This document shows, in pieces, positions 25,004-36,900 of a stretch of DNA of 64,000 bases. Positions within the stretch are counted from its first letter, which is position 1; every line of letters begins with the position of its first letter. The translations under genes were made by a program, and so were the position numbers. The notes under the pieces are model-generated. The model searched no databases. It was not told the DNA's origin and worked only from the letters and a program-made list of their open reading frames with translations. This DNA is from Fasciolopsis buskii (Eukaryota; Platyhelminthes; Trematoda; Plagiorchiida; Fasciolidae), in assembly GCA_008360955.1 (NCBI GenBank), contig LUCM01007389.1, positions 11,541 to 75,540 of the forward strand, read 5' to 3'.

Positions 25004-28000
25004 CGGTTCTGTGTTGAGCTTAAGCCTAAATGGTTTCCTTTGTACAGTGAATTTCAGAAAGGCAAAAACGCGGAACTAAGGGACATCAGGATTATTCAAA
25101 GTTATTATTAGCCAGATACCCTCGTATTACAAGAAATGTAACTTTGGTTGATTGGGTACATTCTTATGAATCCTGATTCAAAAAACAAGGTACAGCAAAA
25201 CTGTTCTCAGCACAGGTCATTTAATTAGTCATCTTTGATTTCAAAGGAGTCCCAAGGGTTTTGATCATTTACGATGATCTACTTCTACTAAATCAAATGG
25301 CTTTAATTATTTTTACGGTAATAAATTACAGTCATTTGGTCTCAGCGTGAGTGCTAGGTATCAGAATAAAACTTTGCGATCAGTCTGCAGCTTTACAGTT
25401 CATCGAATCCCTACTTTTCTTATTTCAGTTTCACCGTCATCTGCAGGAGTTGATGATGGGTTTGATTCTGGACTACGTGGCTGAAGATTCACAGGACTTA
25501 GCTAGTGATGTCATGGAAAATTTCATGCGAGGTGTAAGTCTGCTTTTTTCCCCATTTGAATAAATGCATTGATGAACCCTACATTCGTTTGTGGTTGTTG
25601 TGTTTGATTCATACAGTCATGTGTACACGAAGATGAGTAGACATACCCCATGGACAATCGATCCTCTTTTCGCGCATGCACAGACACGATTCCAAATGAG
25701 AGATGCAAAAACGCACAAACACATAGACTTGGATTTAGCTGAAGTTAGTGGCAATCAAGTCCAGACGACCATCAGATGGACATTAGTAGGCACGACTTGC
25801 TTACTTGTGAACAAGGTCATGCTCACGTTAACCAGGTTCATTGTGCTGGACTTTATGGAATAAACTTTTCATCGCGGTTTTGTGTGTTTTAACAGGGGAG
25901 ATACGCAACGAGAATGTATAGGAATTGCCCGTTCACTTTGATATCCTTCGAGTAGTTGGCCGCTGACTCTACAGTTCGACTGGGTTAACCTCTGCGATGG
26001 ACGACATCTAAATCATTGGATACTTCGAACTGATCTACTGATGAGTAGTCCGAGTTGATCTGCAAAAGTTAGCGATAAACGTCCACCCAAGGTCTGAAAG
26101 TCTTGCCACAGTTCGAGAGGGAATGACAGTAATCTGTGCGTTAAGCTGTAGCTGGACACACTTTGGCAATGAGAGACTCTTTCAAACTACTAATCCACAC
26201 TCTCTTTGCTCTTTTATTCCAGCTTCATTGTTGCGGTTATCACAATGGTACCGATTTCGACTATTCCGTTCATTTTGATCGTCGACGCTCTCTGAATGGG
26301 ACGATTATATGTAAGTGAATATTGCCTAACCATTTCTACCAAAGCGGTTACGTAGATTTGCTTAGAACTCATTTCTACATACCAAATTTTGTGAGAGGAC
26401 CGTAGGATGTTAGATCTTGATGAGTGTTTTTGTTAAAGTTAACCTGAATATTTGAAGTATCAAATCCGAGTGATGTATGAATTGAGCCGACGGAATGATG
26501 TACTATCTGAAGTATTGTATGGGTATGTGTACTTATCAAAAACGGCATTGTCGGGTGGAGTTTTAATGGACTGATCTTTCGATTACTACAGGTAAACGTT
26601 CTAAATGCAGTCTTCAATCGAAACGGAAACAACGGCTCGATATCACTTCGAGAGGCAAAGCTGCTTTCGATGGATACTTATTTCCGGAAATCGAATATCT
26701 TTGCTTTCCAAGAATGCTTCTGGCGAGTGTTGCGTGATATAGGGGCTCAAAATATGTATTAAAGCAACGGTACAGTAACGGTGCGAACACCATTTTAAGC
26801 ATACATTTTTGTTATCTGTTTCCGGGTGTTTTTCTCCGGTCGGGTATGTATAACTACAACGCAAGTTTAGTCTTATTTAACGTAAAGCCACGCTGAATCG
26901 TTGTTTGTACTTCTTCAGACAAAATATGCTTCCCATTTTTCTTGTTTTACAAGACTTAAGATATCCCATTCCTTGTTGTAAGCACAACGATCGTCAACAG
27001 AGAGCTCCGGGCTGTCCACAGTCGTTTAATGTGGACAACAGCAATATCCATCAAGGTTGTTGGCCGGTTTTTGATTCGATTTTTCACAAATACGTGGCCA
27101 TCATCGGGTGTGGTTGGATCGGTGTTGTCATACTCCAGGTAAGGATAACGTAATTCTTTGAATGCACTGATTTTGAGTAAATTTTCGTGCCTTGATCTTG
27201 CACGTTGAGCAATCACTGAGCGTGAATCTCGATAATTGCTTCACAGTTTTACCATCCTAATAAAAATTCATTTCTGCAGCCTCAAAGTCTTCTCGCCGTA
27301 TGATTTAGTGGACGGCTGGTTACAAGGCTGTTGGTAAAAATGTAAGGCGTCAGGTGCTCGTTATCTACAACCCATAAGATACAACTTGTCCCCTCTGAAT
27401 CGGCTAAACAACTGAATTTTAACCATCTAATGAGAATTGCTTTTCTATTGTTGGGCGGGCACGTATAAACCATGCAAACCATTCCAGTTTGAAATACTAT
27501 CTAATTTTTGTGGGTCTGAAACAGGTCAAAATCGATAGGTGATTCGTTTTCCCTAGCGAGAGTGGAGTGATGCAACGATGGCATTCTTCCCCATCGAAAT
27601 GTTTGTTTACATTTGTCAATTGGGGAGTCTTTTGGAAATGGTGGCAGTTTAGTTATCGTAAACATTTTGTGGAGTAATATTGCATCGCCTTACGTGTCGT
27701 GCAATAAGTGGGATTGGCTTAGCCTGTCGTTAACCTTAATGATATTACGATCACAGTGTGATGGTGGGTTGACACCCGTGATGCATATCATAGCGGTTCT
27801 GCTGCTAGATCTTCCACCCATTGATGGCTAATTAAGGAAGGAATTGAATTATTGTGCTGCCATTAGTATTGATATTACTGTTCTAAGCGTAATTATTATT
27901 GCTACTATGAAAGGAATTCGACCGTTTTATCGCGCGAATTGCCCGTAACGTCAAGTAATTTGGAAATTTATGTTTTCGACAAACATAGAAAATGACCCGG

Positions 28001-31000
28001 GTTTCATCCTGGGTATCAGGACGGATATCCATCACTGATGAGACATAAAGAAAGCGCAACTCGAGTCTGATGCCTCCCGAGTGCATAGTTCACCGGAGGA
28101 TTTGCGGTTTGTGCACCGAGAATGGAATCCCATGGGCGGTCAGTCAGTGCAAAAAATATAGGGTCGCGACAAGAAGACAATCATACAACCGTGGCTTAGA
28201 TGTAAGTCTTGATGTAGTTACTTCTAGGGATATTGGATGGTCAGGAGCTATATGATCTGGAATAAATAACTCATTGGTCAAACTAAAGTAAACGTAGCTG
28301 CAGTTTATATTTTTAGGTCCCGGCTGAAGTCAATGCTTATTGGTAGTTAGTTCTACATAGTCATATAAAGCAGCCTTATGTGCCTCCTTGGTTGCTGGTG
28401 TTGATTCGAACGTTGATATGTATATTGTACATATCTACACATCTGGTTACAGATGTAGTATCATCAAAACCACGACGAAAAGAAAAATAACGTGGGGAAA
28501 AGAGAAATGAAATTTTCTTCAGATGGAATCTACCGCACACGTCATCTCGTTCAGTCTCCGCAACGTAATCGTTGTCCATCAAACTCATAGTTCCTCTATG
28601 GACCTTGTATTATCCGACTTCCCAAGGCGAGGTCGAGGATTGCTGTAGAAGAACTCAGTCACGAACCGCTGCTCACAAGATCTGACCTGAAAGACAACAG
28701 GGCAAAGCTCAGCGTTCACAAACCGTTGGAAGCCGATAACCGATTGTCCAAATCATATGCCTTTAGATCAAGCTGGATCAGGGGCCCGTCGCTCCGGTGA
28801 CTGAGAAATCCGGTTTGTGCGTTTCTGTTGAGGCAAAATCTCTTGAAGCTAGATGGAACCATGTTTTTACTGAATGCTGAACTACACTAGTCACCTATCA
28901 GTACCGCAATCGTACTCTTGTGCTTTTTTATGGAGCGAGCACCGGCCGGGCAAAGATTCACCCGGTTATGGGCCCCTCCGTTGATTATTCACAGTCACTG
29001 ACTCCACCTTATTCAAGGCTAATCACTGAAGAGTTGGCCGTTCCCGATATTCGCAACTCGAGAGCGCGCACACTGGCATACGGATATACTCTTCGCTTAT
29101 GCCGAAAACCCGATTGAACGAAATCGGATTCCTTGTTACCATTTTTCGTGCCATTTTGAAACAATACAAAATGAGACCGATTGGATTGTTATGGTACAGT
29201 GAGTGTACATCTTGACGCAGTGTGACGGTTTGTTTGTGTCCGTGGTCAAACAAGCTATGCAGGGTGGATTAACTCTACTCGAAGATCAAATCATCGTTGG
29301 AAGATCATTGGGTAGAGGCCCGGCGAAGTAATCCCCTGGTCCTCCAGATTGGAGATTGTTTTAACTGGCAAATTAATCGTAAAATTGAGTGATGATATGA
29401 ATAAATGGACCTCCACCCAACCACTGCCCTCCGTCTTGCGCTCAGGTTCCTGTTGGAACCAAATTCTTCTTTGTTAGCGGCTGGACACCTAGCAGTACCC
29501 GTCCACCATCCCCGATGAGTTATACGTCTACAATGAATTTCATACTGTATTCGCACTTGCGCAGTATAATCAGGATCGCGCCGTCCATCGCATCAAGTAG
29601 TGATAAATGTGGTTCTGCTCAGCTTTCCCTAGGTGGGTTAACGCTCCCTTGCCTTGTAAATGAGAATTTTGAGTCAAAGGCCCCGGTTGAAGTTCCAGAA
29701 GAAAAGCTTTTCCTGCGTCGTGGGCAGCCGTGCACTGTCCATAACCCAAATACTTTCAGAGTCGCTTCTACAGGGAAGCTTTCTAATTTTCCTTCTTCCG
29801 ATACGGGGATTACGCAAGATGCCAGGAAGAATTGCCGCTCGATGAATTTACCTGATGGCAGAATTAAAGGAAGGGGAAGATGCAATAGTTTGAACGCATC
29901 ACTTTAGCCTCAGTGTTCACTTCACTTGGTTGCCCTCGATGACCGCAAGCCAGATAAAGATACGGTGGCAAAATGCCCTAGCTAGAACTCCTGAATTTTT
30001 AAAGTAGATGAGTGCTACGTCTCTGAAACTCGCATGCAAGATCCCACTTCCCTAATCAGTCTTCGTAGCCCACTTCAACCTCATTCTCTCGCTTCACTCT
30101 TCGCGCGTCCGGTGCTCCTATTTTGAACGCTCGTGGGCATGATAGCATTGGGATCGCTTTGGAGGTGTGAGCCGAGCGTGTGCCGCTAGACCGAATCCCA
30201 GTAAACAGTTGTTTGTGTGCAGTTCGTTTGAACAGTTCATCACGTGTTGATAACAGTCGACCGAAGTGCCGCTGTCTGTTCGTCGCATCTGTGTATGTAC
30301 CTACTGACTGCATCTCTCCTGAGACCAAAGAGCAGTTTTATCGGAAGCTATCTGGGTTATTCCGAAGCTTGCGTCCAACGGACGTCGTGGTCCTTGTTGA
30401 TAGCTGTAACATCTAATCCGGGTACTTAGCAGAGACGGAACGAGACATCTGAGACCCATTTTCTATTCCACTTGATCGCCTCGATGTCGGCTCACCCATC
30501 GTCCTCCTTTGCTTTAATCGCTTTCGACTCAGATTGGTCACATTGCCATCGGTTACCGATGGAGTGGACTAACAGATGATCGTCGCTCATTCTAGTCCAA
30601 AGTCGTGTACTCAGATCACGTTTTTCTCCGTGCTCGTTTTTGTTTACGCATAGTCTCACCAGCACGAAGACCACGCATCCTGCACAAATGACACTAGATA
30701 ATAATCGCCGACTTCAGCTTCAGAGCTTTCGAGTCGATTATCTTTACGACAAAATGCTCAGTATCCGGGCCATCACTAGGACCATATCGAAGAGGTCCAG
30801 TAGTTAACAGGGACTGCCACACAACACTGTATGCCTTATAGGCATCAGACAGGGCAGGTATCCTCGGCTAACAGATTCTTCCGCCCTCCTCCCCAATCAG
30901 GATGCGACAAAACGAGGCGCTCAAATCCCTTGAACGTTAGACCACCAAGAGCATGAAAGATGGTCGCGAGCAGTAGGGAATAGGGAGGTGTAGGGAACTG

Positions 31001-33946
31001 GGAAAGGCCACGGTTATCTGCAGTAGTTGCGACTTTTGCCGATTGATTAATAATATTGGGCCACGGATACCAAACGTGAGCTGGATGATTAAGGAAACTG
31101 ACGGCTCACCAATTCGCTCTTAGAAACGTCGGATGTATCACCTTAGAGAGCAATTCAGTTGACCCACTGTGCCAATGGACTTTTCACTTGTGCGTGCAAT
31201 TGAGGTAATGCACACAAATGCCACCAGAAATGAAGATCATCGGTATGATAGGTTTTCTTAGATGGCATAAGACATCTAGACCAAATGGTCTGTATTCTTT
31301 CCTTTTGAAGACCAGTGATGAAGTCCTAACATTGGAGTTATCAAAACACTTGGGACCAGTCTAAAGGAGAGAACGAATTCCTAAGGACTGGTNNNNNNNN
31401 NNNNNNNNNNNNNNNNNNNNNNNNNNNNNNNNNNNNNNNNNNNNNNNNNNNNNNNNNNNNNNNNNNNNNNNNNNNNNNNNNNNNNNNNNNNNNNNNNNNN
31501 NNNNNNNNNNNNNNNNNNNNNNNNNNNNNNNNNNNNNNNNNNNNNNNNNNNNNNNNNNNNNNNNNNNNNNNNNNNNNNNNNNNNNNNNNNNNNNNNNNNN
31601 NNNNNNNNNNNNNNNNNNNNNNNNNNNNNNNNNNNNNNNNNNNNNNNNNNNNNNNNNNNNNNNNNNNNNNNNNNNNNNNNNNNNNCCGTCATTTAGGGTT
31701 GTGCCAGAGAAATTCATTTCACTTACCGAGTTTCTATATTTGAATGTTCGAAGTCGAGTTCGTGTTTACATCGATGTTCCATCCGAGTTCACGACGAAAA
31801 GTGGTCTTTGTCAGTGTTGTCCTTCCTCTCCTTTTCTTCCCGATTTGCCATTGAGATGATAATGGAAGTCGCCCTGTGCTCATATGAAAACATGGCATTG
31901 ATATCTACTGAGATGGAAAATTGCCTGATTTGAAGAGTGCAAATGACGTTTTCCTACTGGGTGGTGACCCAAGTAAGTTGCAAAGTTTTCTCTATCGTTT
32001 GAACAAAAGTGTAGGTATGTTTGGGATGCATTTTATACCTTCAAAGTGTGAAATGCTATTGTAGGACTGGACTGGCTCGAACCTTGTTCTTGTAGGTGGA
32101 GAATTAGGTATGGTGGAAATATTCAGTCAGTTGGGTGGTTGTATCTGACCTGGTGATCATATATCGAAAGTGCCTTCGCTTATACAGAGGGCTCGATTGG
32201 TGTTCACTAATTTGAGTCATCCGTAGCATCGGTATCACATCCGGTTTTCGATCCAAGGCCGAGTATACACGGCAGTGAGGTCGGTACTTCTATACGGACG
32301 TCATATGTGACCGTTGAGAGCGGAATGTATGCTAAGACTTTTGGTGTTTTAACACCCTTGTCTTTATAGTGTTGGTAAAATATAGTTGGCAGATTTTGTG
32401 AGTAGCTCGAAGGTTAGGTGTTACGTAAAATGTCCACTAAATCAGAATAAGTTAAAGTGGTTGGGACTTTTTGTCTATGCCCACAAAACGCCTGTCTCGT
32501 TGTCGCTTTTCTTTGAGGCAGGTGGTGGTTGAAGGGTGGATCGAGGTGGCCAGTTGATGACAAGGGAAAAGGGTTTGGAAACGTGAACCAATGGACTAAT
32601 TCGTGTAGTTGTAGTTGGACCAACGCGTTGCGATCCACGCGATCTCAGCCCACGGTCGTAGACAGTAGGTGATATAACTCAATGTTGTAGTCAGTTACGT
32701 TTTTGCATCCGCACTCTCTTCTCTCCGGAATAGTTGTTCAACTTATTATTTCGCAGTCGGTCTCCTACCATTCCTCCTTTTTTTCTCTCGAAGCACATAC
32801 TACTGTGAGGTTGCAGTCAAAATCAAGATACGTTGGTACGCGATTAATGGCTGTTAAAAACAAAAGTAGCATTGGATGCTTAATTCTAGATTTAAGTGCT
32901 GAAACTCATTACAGTTTGGCATAACCTTTTTTCGACGGTCAACCTGTGATTTTTCAGGGAGACTTGAAGGAGAAATCACCAATTTCCAGTTCATTCCAGG
33001 CGGAAATCTTATAAGATAAAGAGCGGTACTGTTCATTTAATTAGTCTACCATACCTAAGTTGTAGAACCAGGTCTATCAGTTATCGTCTTTTGAATCAAC
33101 GCTATGTCAGAAAAAGTCTGCAAGCTGTGTTTCTTGCAAAGTAATGTTCACTACTTTTCATGAATATCGTGATAGCCGAAAGAGAATATACACATCGAAA
33201 GTATGACAGGCTGAATTGTCCTAAGAAAGCCTCATTTCCGTTTCTTTCTAGACCTCTTTATCCAAACTCAACATTAAGTCCCCTGAGCTGGTCATTTCTC
33301 TACCCTGGTACCCAACCGCGTAGTATTGAACCTTCTGATAAATGGTGAAGAGATAGCGCATAAACAATGACAGATTCAGCGTATGAAAACGTTATCATGT
33401 GTGCTGAACTCCACTGTATTTTTCTGTCCTCTCTTTTTGCCGAATTGTATCCTTTTGCTGCGGTTTCGATGGTGCTTGACCTGTATTCACATATAAATAT
33501 TATTGCTATTTAGTAATATGAGTAAACTGATATTTCAGGCGGCTTCAAGCTTCTCTTACACACGGTGGGACTAGTAGTGTTTATCCTACATACAATGTTT
33601 ATTCTCTTTAACTTTCACAAGCATGTTTTACTCTGCGGCTGTCGTGTTCACCGTAACTCTTATTTACACTTCTGCGCATTGACTGGTAGCTCAGTAGAAT
33701 TTCAATACACGCTTTACAATGGTGGATACAAAACCTAAGCTCTGTTGCCAAATAGTCAGCATTTATCAATTATTCGGATCACGTTGTCCTGTTTGTAAAT
33801 TTCAGATTCTGCTTTTAATTGCGGCAGTCTTTTACGTTCGAACAAAACTGCGACGCACCTGGCCTTTTGGGCTCAAGTTGGGACAGTCGACTTTTGAAGA
33901 AGAGAGCGACAATGAAGAATTGGCTGATGAAGATTTCGTCGAGTGA
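12110..33946 (+). CDS. tetraspanin, eight coding exons, 305 aa
   Basis: Tetraspanins are four-pass membrane proteins that organise partner proteins into microdomains; in flukes many sit at the tegument surface. Coding exons: 12110-12172, 19441-19597, 21659-21762, 23105-23179, 25429-25533, 26223-26310, 26954-27138, 33806-33946. All junctions use GT/AG and phases match throughout (0,1,0,0,0,1,0). Membrane segments lie at about residues 11-36, 75-100, 109-133 and 245-270, with the family's buried polar residues N17, E120 and Q259. The large loop has six cysteines: CCG (171-173), IPCC (205-206), GC (218) and GCWP (233). Sequons occur at N39, N43, N176 and N193. The tail is long and acidic (EEESDNEELADED). 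The TM2 end reads AVVGM in place of the usual CCG. Introns total about 21 kb and hold several retroelements. Exon 2's donor (GTGATT) is the weakest junction. Confidence 0.9.
16616..16659 (+). repeat. left arm of a 44-bp perfect inverted repeat
   Basis: Begins GTCATACGAATAACAAGTAG and is exactly the reverse complement of 17730-17773, 1,070 bases away, inside tetraspanin intron 1. Similarity fades but continues for about 20 bases on the inner side. Confidence 0.9.
17730..17773 (-). repeat. right arm of the 44-bp perfect inverted repeat
   Basis: Exact reverse complement of 16616-16659. The 1.07-kb interior holds no recognisable protein. It could be the terminal repeats of a non-autonomous DNA element, or two copies of another repeat in opposite orientation. 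Confidence 0.9.
18465..18635 (+). repeat. tRNA-derived SINE, copy A2
   Basis: GCGGTGGCCAAACGGATAAG (A-box region), AACGTAAAGGTCGCGAGTTC and GAGTCCTCCCACCGCC (B box), then CCTCTGCTGG, CTTCCTGGAAATTAGTGTAC and TTTCATTAATAGAGGAAG. The blocks match the copy at 4005-4165 in order and spacing. This copy looks better preserved. It lies in tetraspanin intron 1. Confidence 0.75.
19441..19597 (+). CDS. tetraspanin exon 2
   Basis: Follows acceptor TTGAATAG. Encodes the second half of TM1 (ACLLIAAITCGIAAF) and the small extracellular loop, which has two N-glycosylation sequons. An earlier donor, GTCAGT after GGG near 19518, has a better consensus but would break the frame into exon 3 with an early stop. 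The donor GTGATT at 19598 gives phase 1, which exon 3 needs. Confidence 0.75.
21659..21762 (+). CDS. tetraspanin exon 3
   Basis: The acceptor has a long T/C tract ending CTTCAG. Encodes APLVVGTFWSALIGIVICIL and onward to RHEVIVTV, which is TM2 and the short inner loop. The donor is GTGAGT, phase 0. The segment closing TM2 lacks the usual GCCGA-type cysteines. Confidence 0.85.
23105..23179 (+). CDS. tetraspanin exon 4
   Basis: Seventy-five bases in phase 0 encode HIVLHFLALIAEIIVLIMYF and VAPYL, a complete TM3 with the conserved Glu. The acceptor is CGTGCAG and the donor a perfect GTAAGT. Confidence 0.88.
24400..24610 (+). mobile_element. 3' tail of an RTE-like LINE
   Basis: The plus frame reads LSMFGHRRLRSVACAFWEHR then VSNDGVRCR, the diagnostic C-terminal block of RTE-type elements (VFDHRCLR...WEHRVSNxEVRRR). 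About 50 residues further are consistent with the domain that follows. It is 5'-truncated and lies in tetraspanin intron 4. It is a separate copy from the 29.9-32.4 kb element, which ends before this block. Confidence 0.65.
24960..25001. repeat. (TA)n microsatellite
   Basis: Uninterrupted TA dinucleotide run of about 21 units in tetraspanin intron 4. Confidence 0.95.
25429..25533 (+). CDS. tetraspanin exon 5
   Basis: The acceptor is TTATTTCAG. Encodes the first helices of the large extracellular loop (FHRHLQELMMGLILDY, then a second acidic helix to FMRG). The donor GTAAGT after GGT is preferred over the overlapping GTGTAA because it keeps phase 0. Confidence 0.85.
26223..26310 (+). CDS. tetraspanin exon 6, CCG motif
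   Basis: The acceptor is TTATTCCAG. Opens with LHCCGYHNGTDF, carrying the invariant tetraspanin CCG motif and a sequon. The donor is GTAAGT, phase 1. Confidence 0.9.
26954..27138 (+). CDS. tetraspanin exon 7
   Basis: Acceptor TTCTTGTTTTACAAG. The upstream alternative TTCTTCAG at about 26920 would bring a stop in the required frame. Encodes IPCC, APGC and QGCWP, the remaining loop cysteines, then the start of TM4 (YVAIIGCGWIGVVILQ). The donor is GTAAGG, phase 0. Confidence 0.88.
29930..32360 (+). mobile_element. decayed near-full-length RTE-like LINE
   Basis: Domains appear in the correct order on plus, in shifting frames. APE-type endonuclease: YVSETRMQDPTSLISL near 30020, LDRIPVNSCLCAVRL and YVPTDCISPETKEQFYRKLS at 30190-30350, and YSDHVFLRARFCLR near 30610-30650. 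Linker and RT N-terminus: IKETDGSPIRS near 31090. RT: LNVRSRVRVYIDVPSEFTTK near 31740, SAND at 31936-31947 where YADD is expected, KLQSFLYRLN near 31980, and IQGRVYTAVRSVLLYG near 32250-32300. The catalytic motif is lost and stops are frequent, so it cannot move by itself. It sits in tetraspanin intron 7 and contains the assembly gap. Confidence 0.8.
31393..31685. other. assembly gap (293 N)
   Basis: A run of N bases. The flanks on both sides belong to the same RTE-like LINE, so the missing bases probably encode the middle of its reverse transcriptase. No gene call can be made inside it. Confidence 0.98.
33806..33946 (+). CDS. tetraspanin exon 8, C-terminus
   Basis: The acceptor is GTAAATTTCAG. 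Encodes the rest of TM4 (ILLLIAAVFYVRTKLRRTWP) and a 30-residue tail that is strongly acidic, ending DEDFVE and TGA. Phase 0 matches exon 7 across a 6.7-kb intron that contains the RTE element and the assembly gap. The distance makes this join less certain than the others, but the hydrophobic continuation of TM4 and the basic stop-transfer residues fit well. Confidence 0.78.
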   Translation: MLLLIAAVFYVRTKLRRTWPFGLKLGQSTFEEESDNEELADEDFVE

Positions 33947-36900
33947 CCAAATCAGATCTGTCAGGTGTGTCCTATTGCCTGCTCCCTATCAATTATAGCG
34001 ATCCATCAGAATTTACTCGAGAAACGCTATCTTTTGTTAACATCAGCCGTGAAAAACCTTTCATCTTAATTTTTCCCGGCACCAGTTAACACGCTCTTCG
34101 GAGTGAGACTTCTTTTCTGAGTTTCTCTAAAACAATCATTCAAATGATCGATAATTGTGTCGCTGTCTGGCACAGTTGCAAGACTTTTTCCGTATCAATC
34201 ATTATTCCTTAATAATCAGAAAATGTGTTGCGTTTTTGTATTTATTTTTAGTTACTGGTGATTTCCTCCCGTTTCCCTTCACAAAAACGGACACTAAAGA
34301 CGAGTGCGTACTGAAAATCACATCATGATTTTAAAGAGTGAGCCAACAAGTAATGGATTTTTCCCCAACCATAGCTTAGAACTGCTTAGGGTTTTGTTTG
34401 CTTTAATGTGGCCTGTTATCTGAGCATTACTTAAGCTTCGATGCTTTATAGGGAGACCCTATCAGAATGTACAGATGATGTGGCATTCAAGGAACAGGAC
34501 GATAGAAACCACGCTGTCGGTTTCCCACTTATACCCCCTATTTCTCACAGTCTCATCACTATTGTACCACAATGTCACCTACTTTGTACGCTTTTTGCTT
34601 CTGGTCCTTTTTTGTCGTGTATCATACTGTTGTTTCGTATTGAGACGCAAATGAATATGGGGCGACTGTAGGCACTATCGACCAGTTAAGAAACTCCGGA
34701 TCGACCCCAGCCTCCATTCACCAATTCGAAACACTGACCCAGTACTTTCATTGCTCGTTCTACTTAATCTTGGGCAGCAGTTTATTGTGTACTCCCCGCA
34801 GTCCCAACTTCTGCTCCCGGCTGACTCGCTGTTCGAGCTGTATTGCTCGACCGTCATCCGTACAGTTAATATGCGACTACTCCACATCAGCTGTTTCCCT
34901 TTGTCACTGCCCTAAGCGCTACGTTTAGGAAGACCGCTGTGATTACTATTTGCTAATGTCTGTTGGTGAAGTTTGAGAAATTTGGGTGAGTTCATCTCCA
35001 GCGCAACGGGGATCCGATAAATTTTTATTCGTTTTCTTCTCCCTTTCCAGTTTCTCATCAAAGTGCGAAACAAACAGTGTCACACTTAATAACGTGGGCA
35101 GAGCCAGTGAGTAAATGAGATGAAAACCTGGTGTGGCAGAATTGCGTAACACATCGACACAAGCAATTAATAATTAGTTTCTACCTATGCGCAGTCTCAA
35201 TCCATTGTTGTCAACGCCTTCATATGAGTAATTTTACCAAAAATAAGGGCATTTAAAAGAAAAACTACCTGAATGTCTTTCAGTTTGTCAGTATTAGATA
35301 ACCAGACCCCAAAGCACCTTACTCATCGGAGTTCAGCCTTATTGACCGCAGTCGGCGAGTTTGTTTATTTTGCAAAAAAGCATAACTACTCCTAGAGGGG
35401 TGCTGAAAGTACTCGAAGACTGCTGAGTCACCAAGTAACCGGGAAATGGAAGGTTTGAACTTGGGAAATGCATGTCCAACTGATACAACGTTAGTCACGC
35501 AACCATCACCTATCACATGTTCTTAGGATTCATGGATTTTCTAGGATCATGAGTTGCTTTTTTCAGCCCTCTTGTATAGCGAGAGAGTTGACTATGATAA
35601 CGAATGTACAGATACGGATGGATTATTTATGAAATGGAGAGGTAAAAGTAACCAGCCTACAAGAATCCTCCCAGCACATGAAGACGCTTCATCTTAAATT
35701 TTTATCTGAAATGAACCACACCAGTTCAGATTCATTAGCATTTCGAGAAATCAGTTTGGATATTTGGTCCATCCGATCTCACGACAGAAACTCACATTTT
35801 GAAAGTGCTTGATTTTCATTCTGGATAATCATTCCGGATCTATTTTTAATTGGTTGATTATTAGTTTAACCTTTGAAATAGCATGTTTTTTCATATTGTG
35901 GATTCCCATCAAACAAATTTCAGTAAAACTCTTTTAGAGAGTACTCTGTGCAACATGGGTGATTACTCTCGATCGACACGAAAAAGAATGAACGTCGCCT
36001 GGCACGTCATATAAAAAACTATCATATATAATATATATTTAGCTGTTGCTAGAACTTATGCGTCCTATAAGCACCTTCTGCGCCAATAAGTAACAGCTTA
36101 TGGACAGAGTAATTGAGTTTATGTTCGTATGATTCAGCGAGAAACGATAAAACTTTTCAATAACGATCCGTGAAATTTGGTGTTACCTAGCTAGTCGACA
36201 TCTCACTTTGGCCATCATCTTCATATCTGAACCACGATGCACTGAGAGCTCGTTAGGGAGGACAAAGTGAAATTTGCTCACAACAAATTGGGGCTTGTAT
36301 TGCTGGTAATTCACCATCGGCAAACACTGATAATCCATGCTCTTCTACTATCTTTGTGTAGTTTTCTGGTTGTTTTGATGGGTTATCCAGCAACTTCAAT
36401 ATGACATTATTTTTCCTCATAAGCAAAGTCCCAGAAATTTGAAGTTAATATCCACTGCCTAAATAGGTCATTAAATCGCCGAGCTAAGAGGTGAAATATT
36501 CTAGATAACTTCAAGATTCAGGTATGTTTTCATATAAAATACTATTGCCAAATGTACCTCCATCTGAGAAACATCAAATTTAAGGAAGACCAATCTACTC
36601 GAGATAACATGGTTAATAAATTTTGATGAAGCACAACGTGGGGCTCCCTTCGGAGAAACCGTAACGATTTTTATACTATTTTTTAGAATTTCTGTCAGGT
36701 TTTCGTCATCGCAGAGATGAATTTTCTCCTATCTACAGTGCATTCCATTTTGATTGGCTGAAAAGATTCCCCTCAAATTATTCTCCCCAGAGTAAACAAT
36801 GCCGACGGATTTGTGAAAAAAGCACAGCTTTTCAGAGGACTTTTCTGCCAAAAATATTCTTTTCGTAAATTATTTAGGGCACCATTTGTTTTGCACTCCT

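Noticed and set aside
24710..25111. 133-residue plus-strand frame containing a Tyr-Ile repeat
   Set aside because: The repeat is the translated TA microsatellite; the frame lies inside tetraspanin intron 4.
31361..31717. Open frames across the N run
   Set aside because: They are artefacts of translating unknown bases.
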